Below, piece after piece: positions 24,895 to 36,720 of a DNA stretch of 64,000 nt. Both the position numbers and the translations under genes were made by a program. Source of the stretch: Moringa oleifera (Eukaryota > Streptophyta > Magnoliopsida > Brassicales > Moringaceae); the NCBI GenBank assembly GCA_021397835.1, contig JAJFZO010000094.1, forward strand, positions 7,292,001 to 7,356,000. The letters run 5' to 3'. Each line of letters starts with the position of its first letter. Within the stretch, counting starts at the first letter, position 1. The notes under the pieces were generated by a model, which did no database searches, was not told where the DNA came from, and saw only the letters and a list, made by a program, of their open reading frames with translations.

Positions 24895-26304
24895 ATGACT
24901 GGTGTATATATTGCATGTCTGTAAAATATGTTGTAGAACAAAATTGGGTGGTTGTTTGTGAGATTTTTGTTGGCAAAATCCGAGATTATAAGAACAAGAA
25001 CAGGGAAGAGATACTCAGTCCTGTCCTGGAAAGTGAAAGAGAAAGTTGCATGTATAGTTAAATAGGTGGTACTCCTTTTTCATGATTTTCTTTGTATGTA
25101 CTTTATTCTTCAATAAAGTAATAGTGGAACTTCATTTTCCCTTATACCAAATTGATGTGACATTCTGAAAAATCCAACTTGCACCATACTTGTACTCAGC
25201 TTGATGCCCTCTTCTGGAAATAAAAATCCTGTTTTTGCTAACCCTCTTCAGGAAACTTGAGCACATAGGCCTGGATATGGCATCATTCAGTTTTTGATGG
25301 CACCAGAACTTAACAATGGAGTATCATGTACAGAAAATGACTTCTTCAGACACTCTACTATTGTAGCAATTTTTGTAAAAAGGTTACCCATCAAGGACAC
25401 AGCATATAGTGACTATGAAATATGAGAGGTTGAACTATACATACACAGTATTTGAGTTCACTTTTCTATGCGCATAGAAGCTCAAATCTGTTTTGAGTGC
25501 CTTGAAAGGAAGCTCCAAACCCTGTCTGTTTCTCCAGGTCAAGTCTAGACTCTAAGACAATTTGCTTTCTATTTTTTATTTCAGACAATTTCCAGGATTT
25601 GATAACCTTGTATATTAGTTGGGTTGGTCCTGCTTTGAGGTGAAAGAACACCAGAAAGTTTTCTGGAAACTGAAAATAAAAGAACTGATAGATTAACCAA
25701 AATTGAAAGGCATGTATGAGCATAAAACTTGGTCTTCCCTTCTTTTGAAGGTAAATAAGGTGCATAGTTTCCTGTTCTCGAAGAATCTTTTGACCTAACA
25801 AGGCAGGCGCAGAGAACAGATTGATATGATCAATGGGTAGAGAAGTATAAAGACAATATTTTTCTAGCCTTTGTGTAACATGCGATTCAAATGAAAATGA
25901 AAAAGCTTACTCTAAAAGAAGCAAATGATTTTCCTGCATGGCTAAATGATGAACATACTATTCAAATCTTCAGAATGAAAGTTACAAGTCTGAGACTTTA
26001 TTTAGTACAATATCACAAGCAAGATAGAGCACAAGAATCCAATCCAAATTTTGACAGAGAGGGACTTAATGATTTTATAATCTACAATTCTCACAGCACA
26101 GAGGAAAACAACCTTCTCTGTATCTTCAACATTTCTTATGTAACATCAAATCCCATCAATGCTATGAAGTTATGAAGAATACAGGTTTGATCATATATTG
26201 TAATTTCCAACTTATCTTAACCCTAAAAAAAAAAAAACTCCAACAGATAGATAATCAATTGGTTGACCTACAATCATGCGAAGATAACCAATATAACATT
26301 GTTC
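24895..26304. other. Convergent intergenic region, KLCR to GDSL pair
   Basis: Holds the 3' regions of two converging genes, with an AATAAAG-type polyadenylation sequence near 25112. I found no gene or element. Confidence 0.5.
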
Positions 26305-28700
26305 CTAGGACCTGCGACAAGCCTCCCAAATAGGAACAGGAGGCTCAGACAAAGACCCATTGAGAATAGAGTTTGCAACCCACTGGTTTGCAGCCTGAGT
26401 GTAGTGTGTGCCATCCCAGCTAATGTGAGTTGATGGATTGTTACATGGAATACCAAAAACAGTCCCATTCACTGTTGCTGTCTTTCCACAGTCAATATGG
26501 TATCCATAGTAATTACCACAGCAGAAACTCATCGGATCAACAAAACCTGCAATGATATTTCGAAGTTTAGATCAGAAGCATATAAATTGCAATGTGTTTA
26601 TCTTGGATGATGAACCCAAAGAAAAAAAAAAATTGTTCAGCCACATTTGTTGAGAGGGTTGTGTTTACCTAGATCCCTTGCATTGCTAATTAGTGCATAT
26701 TTTGCTGAATATACATCAACAAAAGTGAGTACTGCTTCAGGGAGTTGTGTTCTCAACCAAGACAATTTCTCCTTCAGCTGCCTATTGAACTCCTTACTTA
26801 GCTCATTTTGAGTAATGACACACCCATTTTGATCCAAGTTTTGAGGCTTTAATGGATAATATATAACACTGTAAGGCAAGCACCCGTATGGACTCGTGTT
26901 GTGCACCCAAAAGAATCTTGCCCCTTCTTTGTACAGTAGCTGAAACATGAACCATGGCAAATTGACCATGTGCTAGAGTATGACTATAAATGTGACACTT
27001 ATCACGATCAGTAGAAGTTATTGCTTACCTGCACTGCATCAGAGAACTGGCTAACGATATCAGGAAGTGAAGCTCGAACCTGATCCTCTGTCCCGTGTTG
27101 CAATCCATACCCAATATCATTTTGTCCTATATCAAATGTGTATAAAGCTTTTGAGAAGTCCTCAGGCCTGGGCAGGCTGCTCCCACACAAAGGGGTTTCT
27201 TCTGGATACAAGGAGTCATGAATTTGTGTCATTTGCTAGCTAACAAGCATCTAGTGCCCATACAAGCATCCTTAGTACATGAGAGAGCATTTAGTTTGCA
27301 AATTTTATGTCTGTACAAATGCTGTAACTCACAGAACTATGCTGTTAAAATACACAGATAGGAGAGAGAATGACTAACGGTTGGAATGGAGTTGATTATA
27401 GAGAGCTGTGGTGCGAGCTTTGAATTGTATGAATTGGGAAATCTGAATGGCAAGATGGAAAGGACTAAAACCGCCTTCTCGTATGGAAGAGCCACCAGTA
27501 GCAAAATTTGCACCGTGTCTGAAATTTGCTCCAATTGAATCCAAGTAGGGGCGCAGGTGTGGCAACTTGAGGTTCTCAGCTGCACCAACAATAGACAAAA
27601 ACGTTTATTTCCAGATACACACACAGTGACATGTAAACCCAAAATACTGAACATAAATTCAGACAATTTCATGAGAGGAGGTTTGTTAATTAGAATTGAC
27701 AAATGATGAAAATCCACACATAATTCACTGCAGCACCACCCAGGTTCTGGGTTCTACACATTTTTGCAACCTGAAAAGCACCTGTGCTGATGTGCTGATG
27801 AGAGACCGAGTAAGCGCCAGGGAAGCCTCTGATCTCCTGAATTGCTGCTTCATCTTATATGGGAATTACGGATAAATAACATTTTTAAGTTTGTTTTAAC
27901 CTTATGTCAGCCTTCCAAGTAATCTTCTCCCTTGTTTCAATCACTAAATGGTCTTAGCCAAAAGACATGAAACTTTTGGATGATAGTATAGTCATGCTCA
28001 AGAATAAAGTTGATTACATTGACATCATTCTATTGATTTTTTGCACCCAATACAGTTTCCACATATATAATACATATATTTTTTTCTTCAATTTTGGAAA
28101 AATAACTAAGGGTTTTCAGGCATAAACTATAAAATAATCACATCCTTTCAATACTCAATTTGCATCTCCCCAGAGAAAAAATTTTGGCTTCATCACTGCT
28201 TTCAACCAGCAATCTTAATAAATGTTCATGGTGTTTTTTGCCCTCAAAAGGTACACAAGCCTAAGTTATAATCACAAATCCAAATCAGTAAGACACCAAT
28301 GAGACTACTGGATCATGCTAAGGTAAGGAAATTGGTGATAAAGCACAATATCAGAAGTCCATATGAACATTTCTATGAGAGCTTTGTTTATGTAACAGAG
28401 AATACAAAGGAAAGTATAATGAAAACAGTATTAGTTTCCCTTACCCACAAAATCTATGATAAGCCGACCATCACAAAGCCTCCCAGAAGGTTTCCCAAAG
28501 AAGGTTTCACCATTTGGGGAAACGACCTCTGTCATTGCCGCAGATATTGCTCCAGTGTCTGAATTTGAGTCCCCAAAGTTGTATATCGCCGGAAACCCAC
28601 ATCCCTGAGAACCACCGAGGCTCCCTGCAGCTACTGCGGGTTCCCCTGTTAACCCCAAAACTAAAAACCCAAGTAAAGAAAAAAGCTTCACTGGGTCCAT
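26305..28700 (-). CDS. GDSL esterase/lipase, tandem copy B
   Basis: Secreted SGNH-hydrolase of the plant GDSL family, closest in feel to the At5g14450 group. Substrate unknown; family members act on acyl esters in the wall or cuticle. Five exons (28700-28445, 27579-27379, 27201-27029, 26939-26669, 26546-26305) give 380 residues. A hydrophobic signal peptide (KLFSLLGFLVLGL) precedes the mature start near AIYNFGDSNSDTG, whose nucleophile is Ser45. Block III is TFDIGQND. Block V is SWDGTHYTQAAN, with Asp345 and His348. Start choice: the ATG at 28700 puts the signal peptide first, while an in-frame ATG at 28736 would add 12 residues. Exon boundaries align one for one with copy A, so this is a tandem duplicate. 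No disabling change was seen. Confidence 0.93.
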
Positions 28701-29550
28701 AACTGTGATAGCAATGGAAGAACCTGTTAAGGTCATAAGAGTTCAAGCAAGCAGAGCTGTTAAATAAACCAGTATAAGCCCAACAATTACCTACCCAGAT
28801 CATGCAAGAAGTCACAAGTTTCGATTATTCAAAAAATTAAAAGGTCAAAATCCTCAAGCGTTGACTTGACTTCATGACATTGTGCGCGTTCCGCACTCCG
28901 GCAAACCATCAATGCTTTTGCTATTGCTGCCAAGTGGGACGACGAGGGACAAAGAATCCGCCAATCACCGGATCAGAAATCCGGCAGCCGTGGCTGGAAA
29001 CATATCAGCTGGATAGGATTATGAGTTTACAACCGTTTAAGTTTTCTACTGACATAGGCATGCCATGTGCATGACAGCATGAGGATGACCAGCGTGCTTC
29101 CAAGTGGAAAGAGTCTGTTTGCCCACATCATTGTCAAGTTTTCAACAGTTTTATTTTCTTTTGGGTCAAAAACTAATTTTAGACTTTCAGTCTCTTTAAT
29201 TAGCTTTTGCGTATGCCTAACTTTTTTTTGTTCACATTCTTCTGTGCGACAATTAAGATTCAACTGGTCTGGACAACCATGGGAGTGTAACATACTTTAA
29301 GGCAGGGTTCCAGGGAACCTCATAGTTTTCTAAATTCAACCGAAGGAACAGTAAAATCCAGGAAATTGCCGTTTCTGTTGTTACTTATTTCCCTGCTTTC
29401 TTATATGCACTTCAGTCTCATGAGAGCAACCAGTATTCATATCAAATTGTTTGTTAAAATCAAACCTGACCAATCACATAGATGCCTAAAACCCTGCTGT
29501 GATGGTTTCTGGCTCCTCTGACAGGTTATAAGCAAATGAAAGATGATTTA
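28701..29550. other. Spacer between the two GDSL genes
   Basis: 850 bases holding the promoter of copy B and the 3' region of copy A. No other feature seen. Confidence 0.5.
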
Positions 29551-31209
29551 TTACATCTTGCTAGGATAATGACAGGCTTCATCAATTGAAACAGGTGGAT
29601 CAGACAAGGACCCATTGACGATTCGATTTGCAACCCACAGGTTCGCTGTCTGAGAATAATGTATGCCATCCCAGCTGATGTGCTTCGATGGATGGTGACA
29701 TGGATCACCATAGACGGTTCCATTCACTACAGCTTTCTTTCCGCAATCAATATGATATCCATAGTAGCTACCACAGCAGAAGTTAAATGGATCCACAAAA
29801 CCTGCATCCAATAGCTCGTATCATGACTCATGCCTGAATAACAAATTCTTCAAACAAATCAGGTTTAAGAAAAAACTATCGTCACCTTGATTCTTTGCAT
29901 TACTGATTAACGCATACTTAGCTGAATAGACATCAACATAAGTGAATACCGCAGCAGGGAGTTGTGTCTTCAACTGTGATATCTTGTTCTTCAGCTGCCT
30001 ATTGAACTCCTTAGCTACCTCGTTTTGAGGTTTCACACATCCACTCTGATCCAGGTTATGAGGCTTTGATTTGTAGTATATAACATTATAGGGCAAGCAC
30101 CCAATTGGACCTGTGTTATGCACCCAAAAGAATCTTGCCCCTTCCTTGTATAGTAGCTGAAACATAAAATGCAGAATTGTAAGAACCAGTCGTAGTATAA
30201 CCACGGAAGTCAATGCTCGTCATGCTCCAGTAGATGCTGTTCCTTACATGCACTGCATGGGAGAACTGGCTCAGGATATCAGGTATTGCTGCTCGAACTT
30301 GTTCCTCCCTTGTGTGTTGAAATCCATAAGCAAGATCGTTTTGCCCAATATCGAATGTATATAGAGATTTTGGGAAGTCCTCAGGCCAGGGAAGTCTGGT
30401 TTTGAGCAGTGGGTTTCCTGAATTCAAGTAGCTAAACATGAAATTTAACTGCCATTTACTAGCTAGAATTTAGCGCACATATACAGGGAGAATGACTGAC
30501 TATTGGATCCAATTTGCAGAGTCGTAGCGCGAGCTTTGAATTGAATGAACTGAGAAATCTGAATGCCAAGATGGAAAGGGCTGTAGCCGCCTGGACGTAT
30601 GGATGAGCCACCAGTCGCGAAGTTTGCACCGTTCCTGAAATTTGCTCCAACTGAGTCCAAGTACGGGCTCAGGTATGGCAACTTCAGATTCTCAGCTGCA
30701 CTAGAAAACAAGTTAGACCTCACATCACAGGTTCCATTATCATGATTATAGCCATTTCATATTCACCCAGAAAAGCAGGCCACAGCTTCATTTATATTTG
30801 TATTTTGAAGATACCCTTTTAGCTATTACATACAGAAGTTGACACTAAGGGATATGGTCTAGCACTTGAAGCGCATAAGAGTTCATCTGATGGAAATCAG
30901 AACAAGCAAGGCTGTACTTTTCATTTTCTATGGCAACGTGGATGAAGCTGTATTAAACTCCTTACCTATAAAATCTATGATAAGACGACCATCACAAAAC
31001 CTTCCCGAAGGTTTACCAAAGAAGGTCTCCCCATTTGGTGGCGTAACCTCTGCTATTGCTGCAGATATAGCTCCGGTGTCCGAATTTGAGTCCCCAAAAT
31101 TGTATATAGCCGGAAACCCACATCTCCGAGAACCCCCACCACCATTTACTGTCGTGGGTTGTGCTATAAATCCCAAAAGAAAGAACCCGACAAGCACCCG
31201 AAAGAACAT
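29551..31209 (-). CDS. GDSL esterase/lipase, tandem copy A
   Basis: Second SGNH-hydrolase with the same five-exon layout (31209-30966, 30695-30501, 30417-30248, 30156-29886, 29801-29551), giving 376 residues. The signal peptide is FFRVLVGFFLLGFIAQ. Block I is IYNFGDSNSDTG with Ser41. Block III is TFDIGQND. Block V is SWDGIHYSQTAN with Asp338 and His341. N-glycosylation sequons such as NGT and NGS suggest passage through the secretory pathway. The in-frame ATG at 31299 would put about 30 residues ahead of the hydrophobic segment, so I prefer 31209. Exon 3 is one codon shorter than in copy B, and the second donor reads A/GTCAGT against C/GTTAGT in copy B, at the aligned place. Substrate is not predictable from sequence. 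Confidence 0.93.
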
Positions 31210-32224
31210 TGCAGAGTTTCTTAGCAGCTCAGCTATGCAAGAGTTCAAGTAAAGAACAGTAACTTGAGCACTGAAACAAGTGACCGACACAGAGACCATA
31301 GATTATGAGGGTAAGTTTTGGGTCTTGCGTCTAATGATAGGAAAAAGACACAGACGAGCTTTGAAGTGGCTGCCTAGACATCGGTAGAAACTTAGCTGTC
31401 CAAAGGCAAAGGATTCGCTTTGCTGATTGTTGATCGGCATGGGGACACTGGATCAGTACTATGGTCCACCGATGATGAAACCTCCGTATGGATGTCACAT
31501 GACTCCAACTAGCAAATATTTCTTGGAGCATCTGAAATTAAAATTGGTCCGGATCCCAAAAGCTCACATTCTTGGAGTATCTGAAATTAAAGTTGGTCCT
31601 GATCCCAAAAGCTTACATGAACAGAGACAAGGCCCAACTTTTTATATTTTCACTCTTTAAACACTTCTCCTGTGATAGCTTGATACGAGGAAAAACGTAT
31701 TCAGTTTCTGTATTTCTGCTTAACTCTCCCTCCATGTGTCATGGACACAGATCAACAGATTTAACTGTAACAATGGCCTGCATGATGATAATGATGCTTT
31801 ATGGACACTGAAAATGTTCGTATTGTTTGCATTCAGATCCCCAAAGTCTTAAAGAACATAAATGCAGATCACATCAAGTGCTACCTAATCATGAATCTGA
31901 ACTTATTTCACTGGGCTAAATTGATGATGAGGCAAATTGAGAAGAAGAAAACAAACATTTCTTAGGGATCTGAATGCTATTTCCTTTCCTGATTCCATAT
32001 AACAAAATTGGAATCAATGTATAAGAATGAGGATAAACATGCCAATCTTCTGAAATGGGAGAACAAGAAAAAGGCCAAACAGGTGTAGTTTCTTCAGAAG
32101 ATGCCTCATTCTGTAGCATTTCATTCTTTGCCAAAGGCTTTCCGTAGGAACCTTTCAAAAATGAACAGCTAATTATAGATAAATACAGTCCTGGCAAGAA
32201 GGGTTCAGAGAGATCCTGCAGTGC
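31210..32224. other. Intergenic, GDSL copy A promoter and AO 3' end
   Basis: Contains a 49-base tandem repeat (31520-31617, listed separately). No gene seen. Confidence 0.5.
31520..31617. repeat. Two-copy tandem repeat, 49-base period
   Basis: Copy 1 (31520-31568) and copy 2 (31569-31617) differ at only about four positions. Each contains GATCCCAAAAGCT and begins TTCTTGGAG. They lie about 310 bases upstream of the GDSL copy A start codon. Confidence 0.9.
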
Positions 32225-35200
32225 CTAACACATTGGCTGTTTATGCAACTGTCGAGAACTCCAAGTAGTCTTTGTGGAAGAAGGGAAAATGACTGTCGGC
32301 AGCCTCTTACTTTCTTCCACATGAGGGAAATCGACTGTGTAGTGAAGTCCACGGCTTTCATGCCTAGAAAGGGCACTGCTAACCACCAGCTTTGCACAAC
32401 AGAAAAGGTTTCTCATTTCGCAAGCTTCAAGTGCAACCATTGTCTGCTCCCATCCATGCTCAAATAAGTCCGTCTCCCATTTCGCCTCTAACTCTCCAAT
32501 TTTTCTCTCTGCAGCTTTTAGCCTAATGGTTGACCGAACAATGCCTACATACTTCCACATAATTGATTGCAGTTCTTTCCTCACTTCCCTCGTCCTCCTC
32601 AATATTTTGTGTATTACATCATTCCCAAGTGATTTAGGCACAACAGGCTGTGTCCACCAATTTGAAGTACTGAGATCAAGGGTAGATCTCTTCATGTGAT
32701 CAATTGAGGGCTGGACTGCTCTGCGTGCAAAAACTAATGCCTCAAGCAGCGAGTTACTAGCTAGTCGGTTTGCTCCATGCAAACCTGTACATGCAACTTC
32801 ACCTGCCACATAGAGACCCCGCACATTAGTTTCCCCCTGCAGCCCAGCTCGAACTCCTCCACACATATAATGGGCTGCAGGGACTACTGGAATTGGCTGG
32901 GAGGTTATGTCAAGGCCATATTTGAGGCACTCAGCAGCTACGTTGGGGAAGTGGGAAAGAATCTTTTCTCTTGGCTTGTGACTTATATCAAGTAGTACAT
33001 ACTTCTCACTGCGTTTTTTAAGTTGGTCATCTATACTTCTTGCCACCACATCTCTAGGAGCAAGCTCAGCCCTCTCATCGTACAAAGGCATGAAACGTTC
33101 CATGCCTAAATTGTAGAGCATTCCTCCATCACCCCTGACAGCTTCTGTGATGAGAAATGCATTGTCACGACTCTTGCTTGGTTTGATGGGAAGGCCTTCA
33201 TCAGCTAAGGCAGTCGGGTGGAACTGTACAAATCTGAGATAGTACCACCAAAACAGAGCTATAAGGTCCAACTCCCACAAAAAATAAATAAATAAAGATA
33301 GCTGTTCTTTAGATGGACAAAAAGAAACCAGAGGCTTCATCCTAAGGAGAACTCTTTGATGAGAAGATCTGCCCTCTACAAATTACCCAAAATTTGGTTT
33401 CTTATGCAGCTACTGCATGCAAGATGAAAACAATAGCAGCACATGTAAATCAGGTTGGGCAGTGAATACATATTTACAACACTAAATCTTTGAAGATGAT
33501 CTCAAGCACCCAACATAGCAAAATTGCCTCATTTCTATGTCAACCAACTATCAATAATTGTTTGAACATTATTATAGACTATCCATATAGCATCCTGAGG
33601 TTGGTATGACACAGTAAAGGCAGAGCGAGTATCCACTTTTCTATGGTTTGATTTAAGTTTACTTACTCCATATTGGAAATAACAGCTTGAGCTCGGTGGG
33701 CCATAGCCATTCCATCTCCAGTGGCGACCTGCAGGAGCATATCAACTACAATGAATCAGATCAATGAGCATGACATATACACTGATGACAATAGTTGAAG
33801 TAAGTGATTAAACTTCCTCTTAAAATTATACAGGAGGAAAACCATCTAGAACATGTTAATTACAGTAAAAACTTTAGCAGAAAGTACCGGGGGATTTGTG
33901 GTTGATGGATAGATATGCCCAGCCCCACCTGAAGCAAGCAGTATGACCTTTGAAATAAATCTTACCACCTGAAAAGATTTAAGATACATATATTAGTGCA
34001 TATCGATGCCTAATAAAACTTAAAGAAATTAAGGTAAATCCTATTTTTACCTCTTGTGTTTCAGTATTCAAAGTATCAACACCATGACAAACTGTGTCGA
34101 AACCATCCTGCAATTCCAAGAAACAAATTCGCCTAAAAGTTCACACAAATCTGGAACATGAAGCTTATTGATTTCAGACCAACATGAATAGAGATCAATA
34201 AGGACCTCCAACATACTTCATATAGGGACATTAATGCACTTGTCAAACTAAAAATCCATGAACCAACAAAGAGTGGCAACAAAATTAACCTGAGAAGTAA
34301 GCAAATCAATTGCGTAATGGTGCTTAAAAACAGCAATATTAGGATCATTGACAACTGCCTCCAATAAAGCCCTCTCAATTTCCCTTCCAGTCATATCAGA
34401 AGCATGAACAATTCTGCAATGGGAGTGCCCCCCTTCCCTCGCTAGGTGCAGGTTGCCATCCTCCCCATGATCAAATGATGCCCCCATAGCAATCAGTTCT
34501 CTTATTCTGTCAGGCCCTTCTGTGCACACAACCTGTTGAACCAACCAAATTCAGGGAAACACTGAAAGACTAAGAGACTGCATTGCATACACAATCTAAG
34601 AATAAGTGCAAAATATTGCCTGTTCTAGCATTACAGGAACTAAGCATTTATTGACCAACAATATTATAGAAGCAATATACACCATTTCCTGATACAATAC
34701 ATCAATTTAATTATATCATTTAAATTGAAAGAGTTTGAGCAAAACTAGGAGCGATTTATCATTCACTGCTACTTATTAAAGATGAATGACTAATCTCATC
34801 TTGCTTTCAGTTGTAAGCACACTGTTGGACCACAGATGAATTTCAATCACATGTGTTCTCCATTCAAATTAAACATCTAACAATTCACAGCAAAAAAGGT
34901 GAGAGGAAAGAGACTGCAATTGATGAAACGACTAATAAAGGGTGAGATAATCAGTTCTTAAACTTACTCTGACAGTCTCCTCATCACATAGATAAGCCCC
35001 TGCAACAATAGTATCCTGCACGTGACTCTCGACAGAATCCAAAGGGCACAGCACAGCACTAACTCCACCTTGGGCATAGTTTGTGTTGCTCTCATGAGGC
35101 TCTGCTTTGGTAATCACAGCAACAGATCCATGTTTTGCAACTTCAAGGGCATAACGAAGACCAGCAACTCCACTGCCAATGACAACAAAATCAAAATACT

Positions 35201-36042
35201 TTGTAGAATCATCTCTCAAGCAAGAAGATGCGATGACTGTTTTGAGGGCCTTCAAGTTTTCACCAACTGGAGACAGGGAGAAGTTACACTTTTGGATCTT
35301 GAACAACTTGGATACACCATTTGACCTGGAAGATCACCCAAAATTTAAAAAAGAGAGATTAGAAATATAAACATAATATCAAAACTGTGAACTCCACTGC
35401 TCTGCTAGCATGTCATGAAGAAATGTTTCTACAGAAACTGCATCGTTTTGCCAGATAACTAGTATGTTTTACTCAATTAGGGATAATGATGCATACAACA
35501 ACCTATTACCACAAAACAACATGCCCAAAGTTACAAGCTGCTACATAGTATGCATCTATCTGCAAGTACGTGTTAAAACATTGACAACCCTTTACTTCCT
35601 TAGTAACTTCTGATCAACACAAGCACAACCAACTTTTTTAAGAAGTTGGATTCTAGTGACTCTAAGAATCACGTAGACATCTATCTTGGAGGCAAACAAA
35701 ATTTTGAACACTTTGCTGCTTCATGAAGTAATGATGAAACCAACTTTATAAGACCATGAAAAAGCAATTAAAACACATAGGGAGACACAAGGCAAATTGT
35801 TTCCTCATTGAGAGCCCAGAATCGTAATGAAAAGTGGTTTGGTATGCACAAGCAAGTGAATTCAGTTATGGAATGCAAGGCCAAGATTCAACATGATACC
35901 ATGAGAGCTCTTTCTGCATGCATCTGTTGAACGCCAAACTGGCAACCAGAGAAGTTTGCTGACAATCTTGTCCTCTGTGGGCATTCACTCCATGCTGGAA
36001 ACCGTTTATGCCCCCTGCAGCTATGCCAGTTGCCATTGCCAT
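32225..36042 (-). CDS. AO: L-aspartate oxidase, chloroplastic
   Basis: Flavoenzyme that oxidises L-aspartate to iminoaspartate, the first step of de novo NAD synthesis in plastids, with quinolinate synthase next. In Arabidopsis it is also needed for the flg22-triggered oxidative burst. Seven coding exons (36042-35900, 35325-34968, 34532-34290, 34107-34051, 33968-33888, 33728-33667, 33233-32225) give 650 residues, about the family length. After a transit peptide of roughly 80 residues comes the FAD-binding VVIGSGVAGLRYALE. Then follow HESNTNYAQGGVSAVL, REGGHSHCRIVHASDMTG, FVQFHPTAL, RGDGGMLYNLGMERFM, HYMCGGVRAGLQGET, GEVACTGLHGANRLASNS and the C-terminal WETDLFEHGWEQT. A leader intron (36709-36059) precedes this start. 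An ATG at 36720 just before that intron reads in frame after splicing and would add nine residues (MCSFVFGRE). Confidence 0.97.
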
Positions 36043-36058
36043 CTCTCTACCAAAAACA

Positions 36059-36709
36059 CTACAATGAAAAACAATCGGATAAGATCTTTCAAAAAAGACT
36101 TTCCACATTATTGTTTCTCACATTTAGTCATCATATGCATCAGAATCAGCAAATATCTTTGATAATTTATGAAACAGAGACCCAGGAAAGTAAAACAAGA
36201 ATTAACTACATATCATAGTCCTGCCAATAAACAGGAAGACCATCACATCACAAAGCACACCACTAATTGACTCTATATTCCCAATGCATGTTTTACCTTT
36301 CCCATCAATTCATAAAGTTGCCCGGAAATGACAATGCCCCATGAAAAAGTCCAAGTTTAATTGCTTTAATTGAACAGAGAACATGTCAACCTGTTCATAT
36401 TATATAAGAACTTCCCGTTCTGGTTGTTTTAACTTAATTCGAACAGAAAACACACCCAAATGGCTAATTTCCAACTTCGCATAAAAGAAAGCAGAATCAA
36501 AGACATTAAAAGAGAAACAGACAAGGCTGGATAAGGTAGAGAGTATCATCGCCTTGCAAACAACTAGCTACCTACCATCCAAGCGCTCAGCTCAACTAAA
36601 AACAACACAATAAGACTCGCTCAACTTGAAACAAGCACATCAGGAACTGAACATCACAGGAAACAAAGTCCAGGTTCAAGAATCATTAAACCAAACACTT
36701 AATACTTAC
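36059..36709 (-). other. Leader intron of L-aspartate oxidase
   Basis: On the minus strand the donor is CTTT/GTAAGTATT (exon end 36710) and the acceptor is TTGTAG/TGTTTT (exon start 36058). The intron is 651 bases and T-rich. Splicing joins an upstream ATG at 36720 in frame with the main reading frame. Confidence 0.65.
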
Positions 36710-36720
36710 AAAGAACACAT

